From Prionace glauca (taxonomy: Eukaryota; Chordata; Chondrichthyes; Carcharhiniformes; Carcharhinidae), in the NCBI GenBank assembly GCA_037974335.1, contig CM075760.1:56538890-56602889 (forward strand): DNA of 64,000 nt, written 5' to 3'. Shown here one piece after another: positions 21,262 through 31,761 of the stretch. The number at the start of each line of letters is the position of its first letter. The stretch's first letter is position 1. A program made the position numbers and the translations under genes. The notes beneath the pieces were generated by a model. That model ran no database searches. It had not been told where the DNA came from and saw only the letters and a list, made by a program, of their open reading frames with translations.

Positions 21262-23276
21262 TTAATTGATCCAGTGATCCAGAGGCCCAGGGCAATGATG
21301 TGAGGACAAGGATTTAAGTCGGACCGTTCCCGCAGGTAGATTTTGAATTCTATTGATAAATCTGGAATGGATACTAATTGCGATCATTGGAACCGCTCTG
21401 ATTCCCCAATGGAGGAAATCTGCATTGTCTCACAAGGATATAACTGCAGACTGAAAGCAAAATAGCTGACTCTTTAATATCTACAGAAGTGTCCAAGAAA
21501 ACCAGTCAATTTAAGGGAATTTGGGACAGGCAAAGAGTGTTGGTCTTTCCAAACAAACATCACATGGAAAGATAAAAGGAGATAAAATATAAATGTGCAT
21601 GCTCAAATATAACAGCATGTATTTTCTCTGAGCCATTTTTCAGTCTGCCTGTGATTATTTCTGTCCGTCCATCACAATATCCTGATGTGTTGGAAAAATC
21701 ATCATTGTTGTTAATTGGGTGCCAGAGAAGGTGGAAAATAATCCTTTCTTTAGAGATGGGAAAACATCATCTAGATTTATAACTTCCAAAAATTCAAGTG
21801 CCTCCAGTACTGTTGCTGGGTAGATTTGTTTATAAATAGACCTTACTGACAACATGCAGGGTTTTAAGTTGGCTTGGAGCTAAGCGGTCAGTGCTGATGA
21901 AACTGATCTTTGATCTACTGCACAAACACCCCCAGATGTTTCCTGTCAATAACTTTGAGCATTTGACAGCAGCCTGGATTGCTGCCAAACACTGTGTGGG
22001 ACAGATTAGCGTGAAGCTGAATGGACAACATGGGATTCAGACATTTAATCAGTAAATGTTTAATTCCCACAATTTAAATCGCAATCATTCTAATCAAATA
22101 TTTTCATTCAGTGTCCTGTTCATTACCTGAGTAAATATTATGTCAAACAATAAAGTGACCGGATGATTTTTTTCATTTGTATAGTTTCCGAGTAAATTTC
22201 ATTCCAATAATTAAAGTCTGTTTATTAATCAGTTCATGAAATGAGAGAGAGAGATGTTGATGGGCCCAGTTCCCCAGTGAAGTAAAATCGGTGCAATGAC
22301 ATGAAATAATATTAAAACAACATCATAAAACTGACATGAACACCGGGGATTCCTGGAATATTCTGAAATTTCTGTATCACATTGAAACAGCAGGGTGTCT
22401 TGTACCTGATTAGCACCGTGTTCTATTGTACGGTATAATCTGATTTCTGTTATTGAAGAGTTCCTTTCATAGCTGCCAATGAGTGGAGAAATGATCAGTT
22501 CATAACCTGATTCAATGAAAGATAAAACATTTATTCTTGTGATATTGTGCAATGTGCCGCAAAGTCCTGATATCCTGTGTTCCCAATACCAGTGTATGTT
22601 AGACAGCCGGTGGCCAATAGAGTGAGTTGCAATGACCTGGATGCTGAAGGAGAACTTTAATGATCTCAGCGTCCGTTCCGATTCATTAACTTCTCCATCA
22701 AAAATCAATTTAATTTTATGTTTCTCCGTCAACTCACTATTTAATTACCAGGAGGTTGGGATTCTCATTATTTTCAAAGGCCTGTCTTCGAGATTGGGGC
22801 AGTTTGTCAAATATAAGGAGAAATATTGTATTGTGTGAGAGTTTTTTCTCATCTCCAAACCCAATTTGTACAGCGAAAGCCACCAAACTGTAAATAGAAT
22901 CACTTTGTATATTCTACACATTGAGTTACAGAAATCGATGGTATTTCTTCTGATAAATTGTGCTTTATTATTATAATGTGGCAGAGACACGGAGTTGTTG
23001 CAAAATTCTCTAATGTTCCAAAATGTTATTTCATCATTTTCAGATTTATTTTCTTGTTGGGGGTGTGGTAATAAAATCACCATTTTTACAATGGAATTAC
23101 TTATTTAAATAAATAAATGATGAACTGTAACATCACCATCAGAAATAATGGGGACAATACAATGAACATTTCAGCCAAACAAATATCCCGATACAGATAA
23201 AATGCCCATTTTAATATTAATCTATTGTAAATCTCCGAGTCCATTCTGTTGGGGGTGTGGAGGGTGGGACGTGGAT

Positions 23277-23318
23277 CCAGGCGCCGCCTCCGGCAGGGAA
23301 TCAACAGGCGGCGCCTGG
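23277..23318. promoter_or_regulatory. 13-bp perfect inverted repeat upstream of VH TATA
   Basis: ccaggcgccgcct (23277-23289) and aggcggcgcctgg (23306-23318) are exact reverse complements separated by 16 bases. The dyad ends 22 bases before the TATA-like box, in a GC-rich island within AT-rich flanks. It could be a protein-binding dyad or a cruciform. No octamer is visible between 23200 and 23440. Confidence 0.7.
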
Positions 23319-23340
23319 AAAGCCGCCCCCTTCTGCCGGG

Positions 23341-23350
23341 TATTTAAATA
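23341..23350 (+). promoter_or_regulatory. TATA-like box of VH promoter
   Basis: tatttaaata lies 90 bases upstream of the leader ATG, a spacing that gives a short 5' untranslated leader starting near 23370-23380. Confidence 0.65.
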
Positions 23351-23439
23351 CCGCTCACTGGGACCGGAATCCAACAGTCCGGGAGCTGGTTTGTTCACTG
23401 AGTTCCTGACACAACCATTTCCCCCAAATCACCAGAAAG

Positions 23440-23485
23440 ATGAGGTCGGCCATTTCTCTCAGTTTGTTGCTGACTTTCTTATCTG
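23440..23485 (+). CDS. IGHV: VH leader exon
   Basis: Encodes the start of the signal peptide, MRSAISLSLLLTFLSG, with a Leu-rich hydrophobic core. The ATG at 23440 follows accagaaag. The exon stops after one base of a Gly codon at the donor gtgagt (23486), phase 1 as in all vertebrate VH leaders. It joins the V exon at 23618 after a 132-base intron ending in a pyrimidine-rich tttttacag. The peptide directs the heavy chain into the secretory pathway. Confidence 0.93.
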
Positions 23486-23617
23486 GTGAGTATTTTTTTA
23501 TTATTGTTCAAGTCTCTCACTGTTACTGTCTCAGTGTTAGTCTCTCTCTGGAATGTTCCAGACTCAGCAATCATTTCACTAAGATTAATCCCTGGTGTTT
23601 TTGATCTATTTTTACAG

Positions 23618-23922
23618 GTGTCCAGTCGGATGTTGTGTTGACCCAGTCAGAGGCAGCGACCGAGGCTCCCGGAGGCTCCCTGAAACTGACCTGTAAAACC
23701 AGCGGGTTCGATCTTAACAGCTACTGGATGGGCTGGATCCGGCAGGTTCCCGGACAGGGCCTGGAGTGGCTGGTTTACTACTATACTTCATCCAGCAACT
23801 ACTACGCCCCATCAATTAAGGGTCGATTTACTGCGTCCAAAGACACTTCAAACAGCATCTTCTCTTTGGACATGAGGAGCCTGAAGATTGAAGACACGGC
23901 CATCTATTACTGTGCCAGAGAC
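23618..23922 (+). CDS. IGHV: VH exon, germline and open
   Basis: Starts with the last signal-peptide residues GVQS, then framework 1 ([20 protein letters not shown]). It has the conserved first Cys in LTCKTSG, CDR1 around SYWMG, framework 2 [16 protein letters not shown]2 around [16 protein letters not shown], framework 3 [18 protein letters not shown] and the terminal YYCARD. The invariant Cys-Trp-Cys triad of an Ig V domain is present and there is no stop. The coding end abuts the recombination heptamer. It is the antigen-binding V domain of the IgM heavy chain after joining. Part of a decayed homologue exists at 14817-15650. Confidence 0.95.
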
Positions 23923-23961
23923 CACAGCGAGAGGATCCAGGGCTGCACCCGGACAAGAACA
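23923..23961 (+). other. VH recombination signal, 23-bp spacer
   Basis: Heptamer cacagcg (23923-23929; consensus CACAGTG, one mismatch), 23-base spacer, nonamer acaagaaca (23953-23961; consensus ACAAAAACC, two mismatches). It is recognised by RAG1/RAG2 and can pair only with a 12-bp signal, here the 5' signal of D1 or of D2. Confidence 0.92.
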
Positions 23962-24309
23962 GCCCGGGAGGGGATTCCGCAACTTCCATCTTAACCTGAA
24001 GGTCAGTATCTGTTTTAAATGCAATATGATCGAGGGTGGTCAGAAACAAACTATAATCGTGTTTAAAATAAAAGTAACACAGAAAGCATTTAACAGTAAA
24101 TCTTCCCAATCTCACCGATATAACAGGTGAACTTTTAACTGACTTTATATTCATTGTAGTGTCCGCAAGTACCACACACGATATATTACCCTTTTTAATA
24201 TTCCTGATAGATTGTGTTATCTAAACAGTTGCCTACATTTTACATTAGAGCAAAACTAATGGTCCATTTAAAGTGAATATTGAACAGCAGTACTGAACAG
24301 AGTGAGTGC

Positions 24310-24390
24310 AGTTTCTGTATGGGTGTGTGTCACTGTGAGATACTATGGGAGTCACAGTGCTGAGAAAAGCGCCATCCTCATACAAAAACC
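24310..24390 (+). other. IGHD: D1 segment with 12-bp and 22-bp signals
   Basis: 5' nonamer agtttctgt (24310-24318), 12-base spacer, heptamer cactgtg (24331-24337). The D coding segment is agatactatgggagt (24338-24352, 15 bases). The 3' heptamer is a perfect cacagtg (24353-24359), followed by a 22-base spacer and a perfect nonamer acaaaaacc (24382-24390). Its 5' side pairs with VH and its 3' side with D2. No stop is present in any forward frame of the segment. Confidence 0.93.
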
Positions 24391-24699
24391 TCAGAAAAGG
24401 ACGTTGCTTAAATTGGTGACCAATGCCATTGCCGAATGCCAAAGTAAATGAGGGTTCAACAGAATAATACTGAGAAACAACATTGTTTCTTTTTAAGATG
24501 TAAAATGCTTCAATTTTATTGTTATTGATTTACACACTGAATGTGCACCGAGAATGTAAAAGTTTCTAACCCCCTTTATCAACATCATGACCAGTAAAAA
24601 TTGAAATATCTCACTGACTCACCCTTAACGAGCTGGAAACAGGGTTTTGAAATAGCAGTGAAATTAACTGTCTGTATTTTATAGTTAACAGTCCGCCTC

Positions 24700-24767
24700 A
24701 GTATTTGTCATGCTGTGTCTCACTGTGATAGCTGGATGGCACAGCAGTTACTGTCAATACAAAAACC
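24700..24767 (+). other. IGHD: D2 segment with two 12-bp signals
   Basis: 5' nonamer agtatttgt (24700-24708), 12-base spacer, heptamer cactgtg (24721-24727). The D coding segment is atagctggatgg (24728-24739, 12 bases). The 3' heptamer is cacagca (24740-24746, one mismatch), followed by a 12-base spacer and a perfect nonamer acaaaaacc (24759-24767). Its 3' side pairs with the JH 23-bp signal and its 5' side with the 22-bp signal of D1. Frame 2 contains TAG, so one reading frame ends in a stop unless trimmed. Confidence 0.93.
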
Positions 24768-25091
24768 CCTCAGCACTGATTGACTGAAACTGGATTAGTG
24801 TCACTTTTAAATCCCTACTGTAATCACAGTACAGTATTATTTATGTCCAGCACTGACCACATGACAAGAATAAACATGGAAAATCTTGATAATTACTCAA
24901 TTATCGATGTGTGTTTTCAACAACATGTTCACGTGTCACTCTGTGAAATATAAAACTTTAGGTCATTTATGAATGTCAAATGATATCCAGAAATACAATT
25001 ATAATCTAATAAACATTAATTGATTTTGCTTTTCCTTGGGTTTGTGGATATTTAAAATAATGGTGATTTTGTCTCTATTTTGTGCAGGGAC

Positions 25092-25130
25092 GGTTATTGG
25101 ATGACACAGCCTACGGAATGTGACACTGTG
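25092..25130 (+). other. JH recombination signal, 23-bp spacer
   Basis: Nonamer ggttattgg (25092-25100; consensus GGTTTTTGT, two mismatches), 23-base spacer, perfect heptamer cactgtg (25124-25130) directly before the J coding sequence. Confidence 0.92.
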
Positions 25131-25178
25131 ACTACTTCGACTACTGGGGACAAGGGACCATGGTGACGGTGACTACAG
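25131..25178 (+). CDS. IGHJ: JH segment
   Basis: Encodes YFDYWGQGTMVTVTT, with the invariant J motif WGQG that closes the V domain. It ends in one base of the next codon at the donor gtaagaacc (25179). This phase-1 junction supplies the G that completes the first CH1 codon (G+CG, Ala). It is 48 bases long, normal for a heavy-chain J. Confidence 0.95.
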
Positions 25179-25479
25179 GTAAGAACCATCCACTTATTGA
25201 GTAACTGGTTTACATGTGTCTTTGTTTTATATTTTTATCTGTACTAATAATCCATGTGGTAACATAAATGTGAGTTTGGTGGATTCTCGGTTGAGAATTG
25301 TTCCAATGTTTCCTGTGATTCTGCTGCAAAGGGGTTTTCGAATTCTGCTCTTTCTGGACAATACGTACTGCTGAGGGATTCAATCCCAAATTGTTGGGAT
25401 GTTGTGTTTATCTGTTGAGGTTACACTGTGTGGTTGGGTTACTTTAAAATCCGAATGTCTGTTATACAATTCAGCGTTT

Positions 25480-26600
25480 CTGCAGCGTTTAATCTCGGTG
25501 ACATCTAGTGGCTGCGGTTTGTACCGTCTACTGCACAAGTGTTTGAAATTTAAACCAAAAATTTAAAAAATCTAACATTTCTATATTTATCCAGTGAAAA
25601 TGTTCCACTCACTCACAATGCTGGTGCTGCTGTGCAATATTTTCTGCTTGTTCGAAACATTAATTAGTTTGGTGTTGGGCGAATTGGCTGGAATTTATAT
25701 TAAACATTTCTGTAAATGTTATATTTGATTCTGTTGAAAGTGTTTGTAGAATTGTGCTGCGTCTGCCTGAAGCGGGGTTCAGTCTCTCAGTGATGCGTTT
25801 TTTTTTCCTCTGGTGAGGAGATTATAAATCTGGGTGACTTTAAATACGTAAAATTTGTGAATTAATTTTTTGTTTCTGCATTGTTTGAACTCAGTGACAC
25901 TGAGCTGTTACACGTTTTGTGATTGAATATGAACATTCTGCGGGTCGCAACTGCTTGATGCATAACTGCAGGGAGAAATAAAGCTATTGTATTTGTATGT
26001 TTAAAATCTTTAGTCATAACGGCTTAAGCCGCTCGTTCAGAACATAGTTTGTCACTGCATTCAGATTTTGGGGTATCTGCAATGTTTAATCTCGGTGGCA
26101 TTTGATGGCTGGAACTTTTACCATCCAAATGTTTAAATATGTTTGAAATATGACCCAATGTGAATAAGATGTGATAAAGTTTCAACGCTAATTTGTTGGA
26201 CAAATTCCACCTCCTCGCAATGCTATTGCTATTATTCTAGATTTCTGTTTAGTTTAATAATTGGTTAAGAGCTGGTTTGCTAGATTCGATATTGAGATTT
26301 ATTTTGCAATGTTACATTTGATCCTGTTGAATGGATAATTGATCTGTTTTTCTGTGAAGCGGATTAATTCCCTCATTGATGTGTTTTGTTGTGTTTCTGC
26401 TGAGGAGATTCTGTGGTGCAGTCACTGTGAATGTTTAAAATTTATGCTATGGTTTGGCTTTGCGGCATTATTTCTGTGTTGTTTAAATAGTGTATAACGG
26501 TGCCGTTGAGAGTTTAGATGTTTTCTGGTTGAACAGAAACAATCTTTGAGTTTGAAAATCCATGTAGGGAGAAAACAAGCAGGCTGGGGGGAACGAACAC
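25480..26600 (+). repeat. Old tandem duplication in J-C intron (about 600-bp period)
   Basis: 25480-26040 and 26070-26600 share ordered anchors. These are gtttaatctcggtg at 25489 and 26079, atttgattctgttga / atttgatcctgttga near 25726 and 26316, tgatgcgttt / tgatgtgttt, and gaggagatt at 25823 and 26401. Identity is moderate. I saw no coding content. Confidence 0.6.
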
Positions 26601-27374
26601 CTAAAAGATATTACAGCATTTTTATAAATTTTAAATAACGCTTACAAATTCAAGTGAGTCATGACTTACAACGCTCATTCGGACACTTAGTCTTTGCTGC
26701 AATTACAAACTTCTCATTTACAAGGTTAATAGTAAAATTAATATAAATCAAAGAATTATTATTCGGTAATTTAACTCCATATTCACCACAGAGTATTTTA
26801 TATTAATAATTTAGCAATAATCCCCTTTAATAGTTCTGTTGTGTATTTCACACAATTAACATGACCAGAACATTTTCCAGACTGGAAATATTTTGTGACA
26901 ATTCCAGAAGCTATTTCAATGATAACCTGCTGTTTTCACAGCCGTGCTCAGTTGAACAAGATACTTTGCATTAATCGGTATATCCCAGATTAAGTTCGCA
27001 TTTACTGGAATACGAGTTTTGCAGAATAATTTCCTTTTTGGAAATTTTTGTATCCGATTATTAATTTTTTTTCTATGCAATTGAAACCAGATTATCCGTT
27101 CTAAGTATTTTTTTAAATTAGATACCGAGATAATTAATTACTTATCGCATCTCAAAATTTGTGAAATTGTTTAGTGTTCCTCAATTGTTTTTACATTGTT
27201 TACGCTCAGTGAAACTGAGCAGTTCTGGCTAAATGAAAATAAAATTGCCTTTGAATATTCTTGTAGGGATAAAGCAGAAAAGTTTCGGAAAATAAAATAA
27301 ATATATCTTAGGGCATTTTATTCATGTTAACTAATGGTTACATATTAAAATAAAACATGAATTACAATTCACTG

Positions 27375-28965
27375 TACCTCTGTTAGGGACATTACACTGC
27401 CCTGAATCTGTTATATTCGAAGTCCTCATTTTCAGAAAAATAATTGCCCAGTTTTTGTGATTTGAGACAGTCAGGGAGAAATAGTTAAAAGGCAAAGGGA
27501 GTTTTAAAATGAACATCAGGTTAATTTAAAATGTTTGTTGATTTTTTCACTGTTGTAATTTGACCTTTGATCAATTAGAATCAAACAGTTTATAAAAATT
27601 TGACAGACTGAACACAGTTTTCTGACAGATGAAATTCGCTGACACTCAAGTAAAATTGTTCAAATGATTGTGTTTGAATTGTAGTAAAGTGTCAACAGAA
27701 ACTGGCTACCGACTGACAATTAAATGCTTGAAATTCAAAAAGATTACTTTATAGAAAAATAATATGATATTATAAATACTATAAAAATAATATTAGCTCA
27801 GCACTTAATAACATCATGTCTCCCATTAATGTTAAACACAGAATAAATGACAGAATGGAAGAATTCATACTAACTGAAGCTTATGTTTAATTCTTATTAA
27901 ATATTATAATGAAGAAAAGGTTGAGACTTATATTCTGCATCGTGTTTTTAGCGTTACAGAGCATTTGAATCAATTATCGTCTTTATGTTTGCACTGTTTA
28001 ATTCAGATCTTCTTTAATTAAACAATGTGTTCAGTAATGAAGTTGTTATATGGGTGGCCTAAATTATTAAATCTAGGAAGCAGTATTATTGATTTCAAAC
28101 GGCCAGGCCGTTACAGTCTGGACAAAGTCAGAAATCTGCATTTTTAACTCGTTTGTTCGTTGTAATAAGATATTTGTAGTAAAAGTGAAAAAGTAAAATA
28201 TTACAATGTGATTAGATTTCAGTAAATGAATGACAGATGTTTGAATGTTTCCATTCAGTAATTTGAAATTATAGTTTAACATTGAGATTTAATTGTAACC
28301 TAATTATTTAACAATGTTGGGGACAGAAGCACGTTTTGAATGATTGAAAACTCATTTTATTACAGAGAACATATCAGCTGACAGGAGAACTAACTGACAA
28401 TTAACAATAACTTAAAATGTAATATTAACGCTGATTAATTTAAAACAAAAGACCTTGAATATTGCACTAGCGTGCAAAATATCATCAGTCTTAGAGAATA
28501 TTTGATTGTATCAAAATGAATTCAAAAACAAAACATTTCTTTACTCAGCTGTGCTCGGCTCGATAAATTGTTTTGCCTTGATAATTTTGTTGATTACATT
28601 TAATTAAGAAATTAGATCCAATCAGGTAACGATTTTCAATGTAAATATTTCCCGGTTTGTTTAATTCTTAGTGTGTCACTGTATCTCTGTTAGGGACATT
28701 GAACTATTACTGTGTCACTGTATCTCTGATAGGGACATTGAACTGTCCTGAATCTGTTATTTTTGCTCATTTTCAGCGAAATTACATTTTTACACAATTT
28801 TCGCGAAGTGATGCAGGCAGAGAGAAATAATTAAAAGTCGAGAGGAGTTCTGAAATGAATACCCGTTTAATTTAAAATAGGTTATTGATTTTCTGTTGTA
28901 ACTTGACTATTGATTAATGAGAATCCAACAGTTTGAAATTGACAGATTGAACAGATCTTTCTGCT
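27375..28965 (+). repeat. Pair of duplicated intron blocks, about 1.3 kb apart
   Basis: 27375-27625 and 28690-28965 share ttagggacatt, ctgaatctgttat, agagaaata followed by ttaaaag, and aacagtttg in the same order. The second block also has a local repeat of gtcactgtatctctg / gtcactgtatctctga. The rest of 26600-29400 is AT-rich intron with nothing recognised. Confidence 0.6.
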
Positions 28966-29424
28966 GGGAACTCGACTGTTGAACTGTTTGTGTCTGTTCT
29001 GTTTCTGGGCGTGTGGTCACTGTGTTGGGACCAGGAATCTCCCTGACTGGTTATAAATCTTTTGATTCCTTCTCCTGTCCTGCAGGAAGTGAAATTTGAT
29101 TTATTTCTTCAATGCACTTGTATCTGTGGGAAATGTGACTGTTTGACTCGGTGTCTCAGAAATTAAGTCCCTGAAGCATATTGTGTCCATCAGAGAAGCA
29201 GAAACATCAGACTTTAGAGGGAGAATTGGGTGATTTTTAAGCAGTGATGTACCGGCCTTGGGAATGTTCAATGAACAAATACAAAGTGAGATTTACTATA
29301 TTCTGCTCCGTACTACAGCAGCCCCTGAATTGTTCAGTTTGACAGTTGAAGGGTCAAATTCACTTGCATGTTATTTTTAATCTTCTAAAGGCATTTTAGA
29401 GACATTTGCGGGGCCAGAATTTAT

Positions 29425-29860
29425 AATCTCATTGTTCCTTCACAAAGTATTGATATGAAGCATCCTTGAACAACTGCAGTCCATATGCTGCAGGCATCCG
29501 CCCTGCTGTTAGGCAGGAAGTTCCAGGATTTTGACCCAGCGATTATGAATGAATTGAGATATTGTTTCAGGTCAGGATGGTGTGTGTTTTGAAGGGGAGC
29601 TTACAGGTTATAGTGTTTCAGATGTGGCTGCTGCCCTTGTCCTGTTAGGATGTAAAGGCAGCGGGTTTGGACAGTGTAATCTATGGAGCCTTGGTGAATT
29701 GCTGCAGTGCATGTTGTATATAATGCACACAGTGCTGACACTGCTTGTTAGTGATGGAGAGAGTGAATAGGGTGAATGAGGGGCCGGGTAATCTTGTGGG
29801 TGGCTTTGCCCTGGATTGTGTCAGATTCCGTGAGGTTTTACAAGTTTCTCTCATTGAGGA
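29425..29860 (-). mobile_element. LINE fragment (second LINE family)
   Basis: On + it reads tccaggattttgacccagcg, aggtcaggatggtgtgtg and ggagccttggtgaattgctg, the reverse of this LINE's reverse transcriptase. It is in the J-C intron, antisense to the Ig gene. Confidence 0.7.
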
Positions 29861-30029
29861 AAGAGGAAATTATTTAATTGTGACTGACTTGTGAAATATT
29901 TAAATGTTTTTCCAACCCGTGCCCCACAGTCCGTGTTGTGCTCGCTTGTCACTCCCACTTACTGTGCGAGTGGGTGAGTATGTGTGGAGTGAGGGTGCTT
30001 TTCCAGACTGAATCAGCCAGATAGAGACT

Positions 30030-30900
30030 TACACACATCACACATTCTCACACACATAAATACACACAGAGAGACGCTCATATTCTCTCACACATACACA
30101 CGCACACTTACTTTCTCTCTCATACGATATCTCACACACATTCTCTTTCTCTCACGGTCTACATACTCTGTCTCAAATACAAATCCAGACATACTCTCGC
30201 TCTCTCAATCAGTCTCTCACATCTCATACACAAAAACACTCACACGCACACAACTCCACACACATTCTCTCTTACACGCAGACACATACACACACATAAG
30301 CGTAGTCTCACGCCCTCACACACGCACTCACTCTCCCAAAGTCTGTCACACACGCTCAAGTTGTCTCACATTTATTCACACACACTTTCTCACAATTCCT
30401 CTTGCACACGCATCTCTCTCTCTCACACACACACATATTTCTATCTCTGTTGCACAGACTATCTCACACCTGTACATTCTTGCTAACACACACTAACTCT
30501 CTCACACTCTCTCACACACATAGACCTATGCACACACTCTAACTTACACACAGACACAGTCTCTCTCACAAGCACAGTGTCACGCAAACATTCTCTGTCA
30601 CACACACACACACACACACAAACACACACTTTGCTTCTATCACCCACGCACATTGCACACATCTTTCTCACTCACACACAATCCCGTGCACATTTCCACA
30701 CACACATGAACAGTATATTTGCTTTCTAGTAGGCACACTGCCCCCTCTTGCAAACGCAGCCCACTGTCTCACACATGTGCAAACACAGTCTATCACACAC
30801 AGGCACCTTCTCACACACATTCACCCCTCTCTCTATCAAACACACACCCAAACACACCTCACACACTTTCCATCTCACATACGTCAGAGAGACTGTCATT
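30030..30900. repeat. CA/CT-rich microsatellite tract
   Basis: Interspersed ACACAC, CTCTCTC and TCACAC runs without a fixed unit. Open frames across it are low-complexity and not genes. Confidence 0.9.
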
Positions 30901-30902
30901 TA

Positions 30903-31225
30903 CATCATAGAATAGAATCACGAGATCCTACAGTACAGAAGGAGGCCATTCAGCCCATCAAGCCTGCATCAACAGGAATCCCACCAAAGCCCTATCCCCA
31001 TAACCACATGTGTTTACTCTAACTAGACCTCCTGAACCTAAGGGGCAATTCCGCACGGCCAGTCCCCTGAACCCAAACGTCTTTGGACTGAGGAAGGAAA
31101 CAGGAGCATCCGAAGGAAACCCAAGCAGACACGGGGTGAACTTACTAACTCCATACACAATGACTCATATCGGGAATTGAACTGTGAGGCAGCAGCGTTA
31201 ATCGCTGTGCCACCTCGGCCACCCC
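30903..31225 (-). mobile_element. tRNA-derived SINE, reverse orientation
   Basis: Starts on + with tcatagaatagaatcacgag and gaaggaggccattcagcc, the reversed SINE 3' end. It passes through a reversed core (ggaaacaggagcatccgaag) to a reversed head with ggcagcagcgttaatcgctg and gtgccacctcggcc. The B-box region is decayed. Confidence 0.8.
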
Positions 31226-31309
31226 CTCCCCCTCCCCCACTAACATTTGAATGAGGGTGGGATCGGGAAGCCCGAGTAAAACTCAAGTGAATAAGTTTCA
31301 GCTGGAAAT

Positions 31310-31505
31310 TGTTCTCTGTTTGGAGTCATATTTAGCACAAAACAAGATGGTGATGGTTGTTGGAGGTCAAACATTTAAGTTGAGAAATCACTGCAGGAGT
31401 TCGGCAGGGGACTGTTCTGGGACCAATAATCTTCTATTGCTTCATCAATGACACTTTCCATCCAACATGAGGTCAGAAGTAGGGATTTCCATGTGTTACA
31501 CCGGA
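31310..31505 (+). mobile_element. LINE reverse-transcriptase fragment (second LINE family, sense)
   Basis: Reads agatggtgatggttgttgg, aatcactgcaggagtt and cttcatcaatgacactttcc, corresponding to the ITAGVPQG and CFINDLPS stretch of an RT with small gaps. Confidence 0.65.
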
Positions 31506-31761
31506 CACAAAGACACAATCAATAAGAAGGGATCTGGCTGAGACTAAGTCCGCCTGGCTCCCCAATACTGGTGTAAACTTGGTGTTTGATTCCTGTGTGA
31601 TCCTAGTTTTGCTGGAAGCTTCCCTTCCAGCTCCCTCAGTCTGTCTATTTGTTCACTGATCCGTGTTTCTGAAAGAAAGGCCCCGACATTAAAGCAGCTG
31701 CCCGGTGATCTACACTGATTCCTGACTTTACACAACCCTGTTACTGAAAGCTGATCAATGG

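Larger units (their letters stand above)
19440..22745 (+). repeat. Segmental duplication, copy 2 (5' flank of functional IgM cluster)
   Basis: This is the partner of 10550-13560 with the same order of anchors, and it leads into the functional VH about 700 bases further on. It carries LINE (19565-19770) and SINE (21262-21440) fragments at positions equivalent to those of copy 1. Identity by eye is about three in four to four in five bases, so the duplication is old. Confidence 0.8.

Noticed and set aside
25424-25430. Another CACTGTG heptamer downstream of JH
   Set aside because: No nonamer-like sequence at 12 or 23 bases upstream and no J-like coding sequence follows.
30483-30910. Open frames rich in Cys/Val or Thr/His in CA/CT tracts (also 40382-42169, 57107-57426)
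   Set aside because: Low-complexity translations of microsatellites, open in several frames on both strands.
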